Source: Chloroflexota bacterium
GTDB lineage: Bacteria > Chloroflexota > Dehalococcoidia > Lucifugimonadales > Lucifugimonadaceae
Direction of reading: 5' to 3'
NCBI GenBank assembly: GCA_018650185.1
Contig: JABIGL010000076.1
Location: 1-44,745, forward strand
Length of the DNA: 44,745 nt
Under the pieces are notes generated by a model that ran no database searches, was not told the origin of the DNA, and saw nothing but the letters and a program-made list of their open reading frames with translations. Positions within the stretch are counted from its first letter, which is position 1, and the number at the start of each line of letters is the position of its first letter. The position numbers and the translations under genes were made by a program. Below, piece by piece: positions 27,108 through 36,294 of this stretch.

Positions 27108-28367
27108 ATGCAGCCCTTCCGTTTCGTACACGCAGCAGACCTGCACATAGATAGCCCATTCAAGGGTTTACTCAAGTACGAGCCACGGATCGCTCAGCGG
27201 CTGAAAGATGCCACCTACGAGGCCTACTCCAACCTGATCGACCTCTGCATTGCGCAAGATGCAGCGTTCGTTGTTATCGCAGGCGATGTGTACGACGGCG
27301 CTGATCGCAGTGTGCAAGCGCAGATGCGTTTCAGGGACGGCCTGAACCGTTTACAGGATCACGAAATTCAGTCCTTCGTGGTGCACGGCAACCATGACCC
27401 ACTGGACGGCCGTCTTTCACGCATCCCCATGCCGGAATCGTCCCACGCGTTCGGGCCGGATCCGGAGTGGAGCACTGCGAGCGTCAAAGGCACGCCCGTC
27501 GCTCAGATCCAGGGTGTCAGCTATCCGACTCGGGAAGTGCACGACAACCTGGCCCTCCAGTTCACCCCGCCATCGGGCGCCCTGTTTTCTATCGGCCTCC
27601 TCCACTGCAACGTCGGGGGCATCGCAGAACACGACAACTATGCTCCGTGCACCGTGGACGATTTATCCGCCACCGGAATCGACTATTGGGCGCTGGGCCA
27701 CGTCCACACACGGCAGACCTTGAGGCAATCAGGCCCGGCTATCGAATACCCGGGCAACCTCCAGGGTCGTCACCCGAACGAGTCTGGGCCAAAAGGGGCC
27801 CTTGTAGTCGATGTCGATGAAGCCGGGAGGGTGACCTCTCGCTTCGAGCCGCTGGACGTCGTGCGATGGGAGTCGTTGGATGTCTCAATCAATGGCCTCG
27901 CGGATGTTGATGCGCTTCTGGAATCTGCCCACGCCGCCATAGAGACCGAACGTATTCGAGCAGACGAGCGCGATCTTGTCTGCCGCATCTCGTTCACCGG
28001 GAGGGGACCGCTTCACCACGATCTCTCGGCAGATAACGCACTGGAAGACCTGACCAATGAGCTCCGGAGCAACCTGTCGGCATCAGCATCACTCATCTGG
28101 GTGGAGCGCATATCGGACCGAACCGCCCCGACCGTCGATATCGACGCCCTTACTGACCGTGACGACTTCGTTGGCGCAGTCATGAAGCGGAGCCTCGCCG
28201 CTCTTAATCATGAGGGTTCGGAGGCCACGCTCAGGGAGTCGCTCGCCAGCGTCCTGGGTCAACGCCGTTTCTCGGGCGTCCTTGAGATGCCGGAGGATGA
28301 CCAGATGGCGGAAATCGTCGAGGCGGCACGTTTCGAACTGGCCGAGCTATTCGAGCGCGAGGACTGA
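27108..28367 (+). CDS. SbcD/YhaO-like metallophosphoesterase nuclease (catalytic motifs intact)
   Basis: A 419-residue calcineurin-like phosphoesterase of the SbcD/Mre11/YhaO group, the nuclease subunit paired with a Rad50-like ATPase. All metal-binding motifs are present: D11-x-H13 (HAADLHIDSP), GD60xxD63 (AGDVYDGAD), GN95H96D97, a His in GLLHCNV and GHVH (WALGHVHTRQ). The C-terminal ~190 residues form the capping and partner-binding region (RDLVCRISFTG, ELAELFERED). The ATG at 27108 is chosen over an upstream in-frame codon at 27084 because it directly precedes the conserved start of the domain. The ATPase gene starts 1 nt after the stop. Likely a DNA end-processing enzyme; substrate not known. 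Confidence 0.9.
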   Translation: MQPFRFVHAADLHIDSPFKGLLKYEPRIAQRLKDATYEAYSNLIDLCIAQDAAFVVIAGDVYDGADRSVQAQMRFRDGLNRLQDHEIQSFVVHGNHDPLDGRLSRIPMPESSHAFGPDPEWSTASVKGTPVAQIQGVSYPTREVHDNLALQFTPPSGALFSIGLLHCNVGGIAEHDNYAPCTVDDLSATGIDYWALGHVHTRQTLRQSGPAIEYPGNLQGRHPNESGPKGALVVDVDEAGRVTSRFEPLDVVRWESLDVSINGLADVDALLESAHAAIETERIRADERDLVCRISFTGRGPLHHDLSADNALEDLTNELRSNLSASASLIWVERISDRTAPTVDIDALTDRDDFVGAVMKRSLAALNHEGSEATLRESLASVLGQRRFSGVLEMPEDDQMAEIVEAARFELAELFERED

Positions 28368-28368
28368 T

Positions 28369-31300
28369 ATGCGCCTGACTCGACTGGAAATGGACAACTT
28401 CGGGCCGTTCAGCGGCCATAAGGTCGATGGTTTTTCATCCGGCCTGACCGTAGTCCACGGCGAGAATGAGGCCGGTAAATCGGCCCTGCGCGCATTTATG
28501 CGGGTCATCCTGTTTGGCTTCCCTCGCGCTCGTTCCCAGGAACGAGCCGACTACTACTACGAACCAATCTTGCCTGGCGGTGCTGGAGGCAGCCTGTTCG
28601 TCACGGACCCTAACGGCGATCCCTACTCGATCAATCGAGTGGAAGGCGTCCGCGGCGGGCCGGTGACAATCTCAGGAACTCGTGACGGCGGCGATGATCT
28701 GCTTCACGAGTTGATCGGCGGTGTAGACGATGCGTTTTACCAGAACGTGTTCAGCATCAGCCTCACCCAGTTGCAGTCGTTCGAAGCACTGGGCCGAGAC
28801 GAGATCCCGGAGCGTATCTACTCCGCAGGTCTCGGCATGGGCAACGTCAGTCTGCGGGGCGTCACTCGAACTCTGGACGATCGCATTTCACGCCTCCAGA
28901 GAACCGCGTCCACGCGGTCAACCGCGGGCTCCCTCTTCGACGTCGAGAAGCAACTACGAACCGCTCGCGAGAAGTTGGACGAAAAACGACGGGAACTGGC
29001 CGAGTACGGCCGATTGTCCGATGAACTGCGGGAGCTGGAGCGATCAGCGAAAGAACTCGGCGAGGAGTTGTCGGAACTGAGAGCCAGCGCTGCGCGAACT
29101 GGCCGCCTGCTGGATCTACGCGATTCATGGCTGAACGCCCGGCGCCTGCGCGACGAAATCAGCAGCTTGCCCGCGTCCAGGCCAATCCTGGTTGGAGGCG
29201 TCGAACGACTCGATGAGATTGAGCGCGTCCGGAGAGAAACCGAAGAGCGAATCGCCCAGGACGACCGGCGTGAGCGTGAACGCAATCGCCAGGTTGCAGA
29301 CCTGCCGGTGGTTGAGGCATTCGCCCGGCGCGAGGACGACGTTCGCAAAGTGGTTGGCCGGATCGGCTACTACCAGGACGCCGTCCGAGACATCCCGAGG
29401 CGGTCGTTGGAAGCGGACGAGATCGAGAACGGTGTCACCCGAGACGTGGTCGCGGTCGGATCCGACTGGACGGTCGGCAGGGTGAGTGCGTTCAACGACC
29501 AGGCTGCGGCGATCGCGCGCATCCAATCGGCAGCGGACGCACGCGACACGGCGCGACGGGAGGAAGAAGACGCCCACTCGGCGCTCGCCGCAGCCGAAGA
29601 GGAATCGCGGAATGCGGGCGAATCTCTGGTCAACGCGAACGACAGGTTAAATGCGGTACCGGACCTTCCAATCGAATCCCTGGATCAACTCGAACACAAA
29701 CGTGCCCGGCTGGAACGGCTCGAAGGCGCGCTGGCCGAATTGGAGTCCTCGCGCAGCGCTCTGGCTACAGGCGGCACTCCTTCGCGCATCACGGGGTCGT
29801 TAATACCAGGACTGGCCCTCGCCGCGGCCGGTATGGCGGGGATCGCGTGGGCCGGATTCACTTCAGAGGTCACCGGCATAGTGACGGGCCTGTTGGCCCT
29901 GGCCGCAGGAATCGGTCTCGTTGTCCACTCCCGGCAGCAGGATCCCGAATCGTCGGTCGCCGCACCCGTACGGACGGAAACCGAAGAAGAGGTCGTATCG
30001 ATCACGGCTGAGCTCGAATTGGCAGAGCCCGTATCTGCCCGTCACGTAGTTGAAGTGCGTAACAAAGTAACTCGCCAGGTAGACCGCAGACGGGAAGCGA
30101 CACGGCTGACCGAAGCGGTGAACGTAACTCGAAACGCTTCCGACAGCGCCGTCAACCGGCAGAAAGACGCCGCCGACCGCCTTGAACGCTCACAGGTGGG
30201 ACTGGAAAGCGCGGAAGAGTCATGGACCTCCACGCTCACTGAGCTCGGGTTGCACTCCCATTTCCAACGCGACGGCGCGCTGAACGCAGTTACCACCATC
30301 GGGCGCCTGTCGGGGGATACCCAGCGAGCCATCGCTCTTCGCCAGCGAGTAACCGCTATGCAGGAACAGAACGCGGACACCGACGGGCTCATCCGCACCA
30401 TATTCACCGATGCCGGGTTCCAGGCGCCCGAAAAGGCGGAAGGACTCCTCGCGTTACAAGATCTCGCCAGCCGGTGGGAAGCGCATTCGGGTGCGATGGG
30501 GCAACGACAAGAAATCGCGCGCGAATCAGCCAACTGGCAGGACGAGCGGACAGGACTCGTCGTCTCGGGGGAGAAGGTGCAGCAAGAGATCGATCGCCTG
30601 CTCGAAGACGCTGGATGCACGACAGGAGATCAGTTCCGGGAGCTCGCGGCACGGGCTGGAGAAAGACGGCAGCTGGAAGAAGAGCTCGAGGCGATTAGAC
30701 GGTCCGCACCGGACTTGTTCGGCCCACAATCAACCGCCATTGACAGCGCACTCGCGAACTCAGAGCCCGAGAGGTTGCAAGCCGAACTGCTGGCATTTCA
30801 AGAGCGAGATGGCGAAAAGACCGTCGAGCGAGACGACGTCGTCGGCCGGGCCGCAGAAGTACGCGCGGAGCTGAATCAGTTGGAGACCGAGGCCGAAGTC
30901 GCCCGCCTCCATGCCGAGATCGATGAGCTGACCGAACAGCTCCGTGAGGAAGCGCGTACCTGGAGCGTCCTTACCGTCGCTCGGTCGCTGCTGGACCAGA
31001 CACGCGAAGAGTTCCAGGAACAGCGGCAGCCATCTCTACTTCAGGCTGCCTCCGGCTACTTCAGCAAGATGACGTTGGGCAGGTACAGCGGCGTCAGGGC
31101 GGTAATTGGCGAGGAGCGTTTCGAGGCCATCGCAGAGGATGGCCGGACCGTACCGCCGGAACACTTGAGCCGGGGTGCAGCGGAGCAACTATGGCTGTCG
31201 ATCCGGTTTGCCCTTGTCGATGAATACGGCTCAAGATCGCCGCTCCCGGTCGTACTGGACGATCTGCTCGTCAATTTTGATCCACAACGAGCGCGAGCTG

Positions 31301-31566
31301 CATGCACGGCAATATCCGCCCTCGCAGAACGACAACAGGTCATATTCCTGACCTGTCAGCCATCGGCACTGGCGATGCTTCAAGAGGCTGCCTCCGAACA
31401 CCCCGAGACAGCCATATCGACGATTAACCTGAGCGAGTCAGGCGCGGTCGTTAACCAATCGACCATCGAGGAGCCAGACATCCTCCCGGAACTTGATATG
31501 CCTCGCCCTGAGGCCAGTTCTGAGCCGTCAGAACCACCACCGCCCCGCATGCAACCGTTGCTCTAG
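28369..31566 (+). CDS. SbcC/YhaN-like Rad50-type ATPase with central membrane segments (active-type motifs)
   Basis: A 1065-residue SMC/Rad50-like protein. The N-terminal ABC half has Walker A GENEAGKS (31-38) after the family start TRLEMDNFGPFSG. Two long charged coiled-coil arms flank a hydrophobic region at ~478-520 (two helices around LALAAAGMAGIAWAG and VTGIVTGLLALAAGIGLVV), where Rad50 would have its zinc hook. The C-terminal ABC half has the signature LSRGAAEQLWLSIRFAL and Walker B PVVLDDLLVNFD (D964-D965). So the ATPase is predicted to be tethered to the membrane through the tip of its coiled coil. The ATG at 28369 has GAGG at 6 nt; a longer in-frame opening back to 28210 lies inside the nuclease gene and is not coding. 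Confidence 0.9.
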   Translation: MRLTRLEMDNFGPFSGHKVDGFSSGLTVVHGENEAGKSALRAFMRVILFGFPRARSQERADYYYEPILPGGAGGSLFVTDPNGDPYSINRVEGVRGGPVTISGTRDGGDDLLHELIGGVDDAFYQNVFSISLTQLQSFEALGRDEIPERIYSAGLGMGNVSLRGVTRTLDDRISRLQRTASTRSTAGSLFDVEKQLRTAREKLDEKRRELAEYGRLSDELRELERSAKELGEELSELRASAARTGRLLDLRDSWLNARRLRDEISSLPASRPILVGGVERLDEIERVRRETEERIAQDDRRERERNRQVADLPVVEAFARREDDVRKVVGRIGYYQDAVRDIPRRSLEADEIENGVTRDVVAVGSDWTVGRVSAFNDQAAAIARIQSAADARDTARREEEDAHSALAAAEEESRNAGESLVNANDRLNAVPDLPIESLDQLEHKRARLERLEGALAELESSRSALATGGTPSRITGSLIPGLALAAAGMAGIAWAGFTSEVTGIVTGLLALAAGIGLVVHSRQQDPESSVAAPVRTETEEEVVSITAELELAEPVSARHVVEVRNKVTRQVDRRREATRLTEAVNVTRNASDSAVNRQKDAADRLERSQVGLESAEESWTSTLTELGLHSHFQRDGALNAVTTIGRLSGDTQRAIALRQRVTAMQEQNADTDGLIRTIFTDAGFQAPEKAEGLLALQDLASRWEAHSGAMGQRQEIARESANWQDERTGLVVSGEKVQQEIDRLLEDAGCTTGDQFRELAARAGERRQLEEELEAIRRSAPDLFGPQSTAIDSALANSEPERLQAELLAFQERDGEKTVERDDVVGRAAEVRAELNQLETEAEVARLHAEIDELTEQLREEARTWSVLTVARSLLDQTREEFQEQRQPSLLQAASGYFSKMTLGRYSGVRAVIGEERFEAIAEDGRTVPPEHLSRGAAEQLWLSIRFALVDEYGSRSPLPVVLDDLLVNFDPQRARAACTAISALAERQQVIFLTCQPSALAMLQEAASEHPETAISTINLSESGAVVNQSTIEEPDILPELDMPRPEASSEPSEPPPPRMQPLL

Positions 31567-31739
31567 ACCACCCGTGTATGTGAATGGATGTGGGCGTTAA
31601 CCCGCACTGCCATCGGTAGCCGCCCCGTTATCGTGCCCCACGTTGAATTTGTACCCTGAGCACGGACGTATTTTTACGTTCAACGCGTTCCCATGCGAAA
31701 TGATCGTGAGTGTGCGACTCACCTGGACCTCGGGGATAG

Positions 31740-32984
31740 ATGCGGCCCATCAAATTCATCCATGCAGCAGGCCTCAGGCTCGACAGCCCGTATTCCGGGT
31801 TGCGCCATCCGAGCGCGGTCGTCGATGAACGGCTTCGGTCAGCCACGTTTGACGCCTTCCGCAACTTGCAGGCACTCTGCGTAACCGAGTCCCCGGACTT
31901 CCTCCTGATCGCAGGTGGGATTTTTGAACTTCAAGATCGTAGTGCCCGCGCCCAGCTGGCCTTCCGGGATGGACTCGCCACAATCGTCTCAGGCGGTACT
32001 CAGGTATTTCTGGCCTTTGGCCCGGACGATCCAGCCGCGGCATGGCTTCCCACTATCAATTGGCCGGACGACGTCCACGTCCTGGGCGGTAAGCCTGACT
32101 GGCATGCAATCGTAAAAGACGATGAGACCGCCGCACTGCTCCAGGGCGCAAGCCACCAGTCCAGCACGCTGCCCGGATCGCCCGCATCTGACTTCCTGAC
32201 TCCTCCAAGTAGCGAGGTATTCAGCGTCAGCACGGCGAACCAGATTCCGGCATTGGACGAAGACGGATCTGACTCGTTGGACTCGCTCCCCGGGGCACAT
32301 TACTGGGCGCTCGGACCAGCCCGTGAAGGTTCGATACCAAGCGATCCGTCACGAAGGGTTCTCACGATCGGCCCGTCTCAGGGGTTGTCACCCTCAGAGA
32401 CCGGCCCACACGGCTGTTTCGTCGTCCAGACGGACGAAGCAGGACGCGCCGGTCCCAGGTTCGTGGCACTGGATACGGTTCGCTGGGAGAAGCTGACGCT
32501 TGATGTCTCGCAGATGGAGCCTGAAGGTCTCACGACCGCCGCCCGCGAATCTGTCCTTAACGCACTCGGTTCCGCAGAAGGACGTGACCTGGTATGCCGC
32601 CTGACACTTACCGGAACTCCGCTCGGGCACCCCATCAGCGTCGATCAGCTACTTGGTGAATTAAGAGAAGCCGTCCAATTCGAGCAACCGTGGGTCTGGG
32701 TGGACAGGATCGAGAACCTTACCGAGCCCGCACCGCAAGTTGTAGGAGGTGCCACAGACGCGGACCCGGAGACTCATAAAGACGCCGGAACCGCGCCACT
32801 CCTCGCAACCCTCAACACTCGCTACAACTCGGTCATTCACGATGGAGCACTGGGCGAACTCATCAAGATGGCCTCGCCTGAAGATCACGATCCCGACGAA
32901 GACCGAGATCGGATATTGATCGCCCGAGACGCGTTGGCGCTAGCGACTCAACATCTGGCTAATAGCAAGGCGGGGCAGTCATGA
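31740..32984 (+). CDS. Catalytically dead SbcD-like paralogue
   Basis: A 414-residue homologue of the nuclease at 27108-28367 that aligns without gaps over the first ~97 residues (HAAGLRLDSP versus HAADLHIDSP; RAQLAFRDGL versus QAQMRFRDGL). Every metal ligand checked is replaced: D11 to Gly, H13 to Arg, D60 to Gly, D63 to Glu, N95-H96 to Pro-Asp. The GHVH motif reads GPAR, and the mid-protein His motif is also gone. The partner-binding half is still recognisable (RDLVCRLTLTG, PWVWVDRIE). The frame is open over its full length and its stop overlaps the ATG of the next gene (ATGA), so it looks maintained rather than decaying. GGGGA precedes the start. Probably a structural or regulatory subunit. 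Confidence 0.85.
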   Translation: MRPIKFIHAAGLRLDSPYSGLRHPSAVVDERLRSATFDAFRNLQALCVTESPDFLLIAGGIFELQDRSARAQLAFRDGLATIVSGGTQVFLAFGPDDPAAAWLPTINWPDDVHVLGGKPDWHAIVKDDETAALLQGASHQSSTLPGSPASDFLTPPSSEVFSVSTANQIPALDEDGSDSLDSLPGAHYWALGPAREGSIPSDPSRRVLTIGPSQGLSPSETGPHGCFVVQTDEAGRAGPRFVALDTVRWEKLTLDVSQMEPEGLTTAARESVLNALGSAEGRDLVCRLTLTGTPLGHPISVDQLLGELREAVQFEQPWVWVDRIENLTEPAPQVVGGATDADPETHKDAGTAPLLATLNTRYNSVIHDGALGELIKMASPEDHDPDEDRDRILIARDALALATQHLANSKAGQS

Positions 32985-35900
32985 GACTGGACCGCGTCTT
33001 CCTGGATTCCTTTGGCCCGCTAGAATCGCTGGACCTAACAGACCTCTCCCCCGGGCTAAACGTATTCCTCGGCCCCGACGAAGATCACCTTCAATCTTTC
33101 CGTGATTTCATCCGCCAGGTCCTGTTCGGGTTCGATGTGGACGAGACCCCGCTGATCGATTCCGTAGCAGCCCCGATCGGTGGCCTGCTTGAAGTCGTGC
33201 ACTCGGACGGTTCGCCCCTGACCGTTGAGCGTTATCTCAGGGTCAGCGGTTGCAATGCAGGACAGGTCAGCGTCAGCCGGGCAGGCGAATCTCGTCCCGA
33301 TGCCGATCCCATGCGCGGCCTGTCGTCGCTCGACCAGAAATCCTGGTTGGACAAGTTTGTAATCCCGTCCGACATTCTTGACTCCGAACCTGAAGCCCTT
33401 CTTCGGGTGATCATGTCGCTCCTATCCGGCACGGATGGGGCGGATGCCGAAACGACGAAAGAGTTTTTCGTCTCTGAAGAGCAGGCCGTCGAGCGCGCCA
33501 TCGCCACGGCTCGAACGGCCCGACAGGTAGCAAACGAACGATATCGCAAGGCCGGCCAGGATTTTGACACGTACGCCACACTACACGGCCAGCGGGCTGA
33601 TCTTGATCGCCAGCTTGTTCAGGCGGACGTGGAACTCTCCGTAGTCCGGGCACGCGTCCACCGCATCGACGCCCTGGAGGAGAGCAGACCGGCTTGGAGC
33701 CGGATGCATGATCTCCAGACCTCCATGTCAGACATGCCGCGCTTCGCGTTCTTACCCCAACAGCCAGCCATCCTTCTCGACACACTGAAGGAACGTGAAA
33801 GTGAGCTACAGACGGGGATCGATAACGGCGACGCCGAAGACTCGCCGCGCGCCATTGAGGTCGAAGAGTTAATCGCCGCTATCCCGAACGACTTCCCGTC
33901 CGACGAGGCCCGCCGCCTTCTGGCACACCGTGACGAATACGCAGAAGCGGTCCATGAGTTGCCAGGGCTGTCCGAGCGACTTGAACGGACTGAAAAACGT
34001 CTTAAGGACGGGCTAACCCGGCTGGGATCAGGCTGGGACGAGGCGAAGCTGGATACGGTTGACGACTCCACGGCGGTCCGCGACCGCCTGGAGAAACTTG
34101 AGACCAACATCGCGTCGCAGCGTATCAAGAGCGCTGAGCTGGCCGCCAAATCGGAGATATCCGGTCAGCTTCATGAAGCGGCTCAAGGAAAAGCTTCCGC
34201 CGCGAAGCAAGCTGTCGAGGCCGTTGGCGAAGAACCGGAATTATCCGTAGAGGCGGCCAACGAGCGCCTGGACATCATTACCCGCGCCCGCGCCGAGACC
34301 GCTGAATATGCAACTGCAACAGAAGCCGTAGGCGAGGCGCTCGATGAAACGATCGACGCCAAACCTCGCCGAGTAATCACCGCCGGGCGCCTCATTCCAC
34401 TGATACAGCTCGGGATGTCGGGTGGATTCGCTGTCGTCGGCATAGTCCTAACCGTCATGGCGATCATGGCCGGAGACAGCGCCCTGGCCCGCACCGGTCA
34501 GGTCGTCGGGGCCACCGGAGTGATCGGCGTCCTGATGTCTCTCGCCATTCTTGAAGTCCAGAGACGCCACTCCAAGGCACAGTACGAAGCTTCCTCGGTA
34601 TTGCATGAACTCGCAGCGCAGACTGCCATCGAGCTCGAAAAAGATATCGAGGTCGCCAAAATCCAATTCGCCTTTGTTGAAGAACGCCTTCGCGCCTCAC
34701 TGGATGACCTGGGTCTCGAACACGACATCCCGATGGCGCAACTGGATGTCGAACAAGAGCGCGTGACCCGCGAACTGCACAGGCGTCAGATCTTCGATGA
34801 AACCATGACTGTGCTAAAGGCAGCGAATGAAGTAGTTGATGACGCTTCGTGGACTGCCGAAGGGGATGCGGAAGTAGCCGGTGAGGCGGCCATTCAGCTC
34901 GGCGCGATGGAGGATGACTGGATAGATATCCTCATGTCACTCTGGCTCGAGCCCGAACTTGGCCTGACTGCCGTACGGGAATCATTAGACCTCGTCGTCG
35001 AACTGCTCAAGGTTCGAGCCGAGGTGAGCGAGCTAAACGTGCGTGTTCCGGCTATGCGTGTGATCGTCGTTCAGGTGGAAGCAGGTCTCTCAGAGATCGC
35101 CGAGCAAACGGACCTCCTGGAATTTGACGCACTCGAGGCGCTTCCTGTTCTTGACCAACTCAAGGAAGACCGCGAACAGGCGACTCGTAAGCAAGACAAG
35201 ATCGGCAAGCTGCGCAGGGATGGCGAGACCTGGGTCGCACGGCGAGCAACCATCGAACGGGAATTAGCCTCTGTCCGAAATGAGCGTCAGGAGCTTCTCG
35301 ATCTCGTTGGCGCTGAGGACGTAGCCTCGTTCCGTGAGATCGCGGCGCAGGAAGAAGAGCGCCGACGACTATCGGCCGATCTGGACGAAATCCGACGCGA
35401 CTCAGGCCACCTAACCGGTCCAATGGGCCGTGAGATAGAAGCCGAACTCCAGGAGGCGGGATCAGAAGTATTGCTGGCCGAACGAGACGCACTTCAGAGT
35501 CGCGTCGCCCGGCTCGACGAGTTACACGAACGACTGGAAGAGCGCTCCAGCGAGCTAGACGAACGACTCGACGAGCTCTCGGGATCCCCGAAGACGCTCG
35601 ACTATCGCATCGAGATGTCCCAGCTAGATGAAGAACTGTCGCACCTCGATCGGCGACTGACAACCGTGCAGACGGCTCGCCGCCTCATTTCAGATGCCGT
35701 CGCTGAGTACGGAACGGGTGAGCAGGAAGACCGACTACGTCTCACAGGCGAGTATTTGAAACGATTGAGTGGGGGCGCACTGGTCGACATCCGTCGAGTT
35801 GCATCTGACCCTCGCGCCATCTTCGGTGCTTACGAGCTTGTATCTCTCAACGGAAACGCTGAGTCGGTAGACACATTGGGCGGAGACATCATCCGTCAGA

Positions 35901-36172
35901 TATACCTGTCAATCCGGCTCGCAATCGCCCATGAGTACGCGGCGAAGGGAGAGTCGGTGCCGGTTCTCCTACATGACCTTGGAGCGGCGCTCGGTTCCGA
36001 CAATGACAGACATTTCGCTGCGGCCGCAGAAGAGTTGTCACAGCATACGCAGGTCATCCTGCTGGCCGCCCACCCCACTTCAGCGGACCGTGCCCGGGAT
36101 GCCGCTATATCAGCGCAGCCACGGGTCTTCGACCTCGGCCTGCAGGGTCGCCAAATCCGCCTCTCTGCCTGA
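32981..36172 (+). CDS. SbcC/YhaN-like paralogue with degenerate ATPase motifs
   Basis: A 1063-residue homologue of the ATPase at 28369-31566 with the same plan: N-terminal head (MRLDRVFLDSFGPLESL versus MRLTRLEMDNFGPFSGH), coiled coils, central hydrophobic pair at ~470-530 (GGFAVVGIVLTVMAIMAG and VVGATGVIGVLMSLAI), then C-terminal head. The Walker A Gly-Lys-Ser (36-38) reads His-Leu-Gln within GPDEDHLQS. The signature LSRG becomes LGGD ahead of the retained YLSIRLAI. The Walker B DD becomes His998-Asp999 (PVLLHDLG). ATP binding and hydrolysis by this chain alone are therefore unlikely. The gene overlaps its dead nuclease partner by 4 nt. It may pair with the active ATPase to form an asymmetric head, which is inference. 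Confidence 0.87.
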   Translation: MRLDRVFLDSFGPLESLDLTDLSPGLNVFLGPDEDHLQSFRDFIRQVLFGFDVDETPLIDSVAAPIGGLLEVVHSDGSPLTVERYLRVSGCNAGQVSVSRAGESRPDADPMRGLSSLDQKSWLDKFVIPSDILDSEPEALLRVIMSLLSGTDGADAETTKEFFVSEEQAVERAIATARTARQVANERYRKAGQDFDTYATLHGQRADLDRQLVQADVELSVVRARVHRIDALEESRPAWSRMHDLQTSMSDMPRFAFLPQQPAILLDTLKERESELQTGIDNGDAEDSPRAIEVEELIAAIPNDFPSDEARRLLAHRDEYAEAVHELPGLSERLERTEKRLKDGLTRLGSGWDEAKLDTVDDSTAVRDRLEKLETNIASQRIKSAELAAKSEISGQLHEAAQGKASAAKQAVEAVGEEPELSVEAANERLDIITRARAETAEYATATEAVGEALDETIDAKPRRVITAGRLIPLIQLGMSGGFAVVGIVLTVMAIMAGDSALARTGQVVGATGVIGVLMSLAILEVQRRHSKAQYEASSVLHELAAQTAIELEKDIEVAKIQFAFVEERLRASLDDLGLEHDIPMAQLDVEQERVTRELHRRQIFDETMTVLKAANEVVDDASWTAEGDAEVAGEAAIQLGAMEDDWIDILMSLWLEPELGLTAVRESLDLVVELLKVRAEVSELNVRVPAMRVIVVQVEAGLSEIAEQTDLLEFDALEALPVLDQLKEDREQATRKQDKIGKLRRDGETWVARRATIERELASVRNERQELLDLVGAEDVASFREIAAQEEERRRLSADLDEIRRDSGHLTGPMGREIEAELQEAGSEVLLAERDALQSRVARLDELHERLEERSSELDERLDELSGSPKTLDYRIEMSQLDEELSHLDRRLTTVQTARRLISDAVAEYGTGEQEDRLRLTGEYLKRLSGGALVDIRRVASDPRAIFGAYELVSLNGNAESVDTLGGDIIRQIYLSIRLAIAHEYAAKGESVPVLLHDLGAALGSDNDRHFAAAAEELSQHTQVILLAAHPTSADRARDAAISAQPRVFDLGLQGRQIRLSA

Positions 36173-36294
36173 TCCCAGGTCACGGGCCTTAACATGGCCT
36201 GTCTACGGGCGCTATGTTCATACCAATGTGGTCGTTACATACGAATTTCTTATCAACGTATCATTACTATATTTTTGAGATATTTCGGTCTAAT

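Noticed and set aside
28210..28368. 53-codon N-terminal extension of the first SbcC-like ATPase
   Set aside because: It overlaps the end of the nuclease gene in another frame. The family start MRLTRLEMDNFGPF begins at 28369 with a ribosome site.
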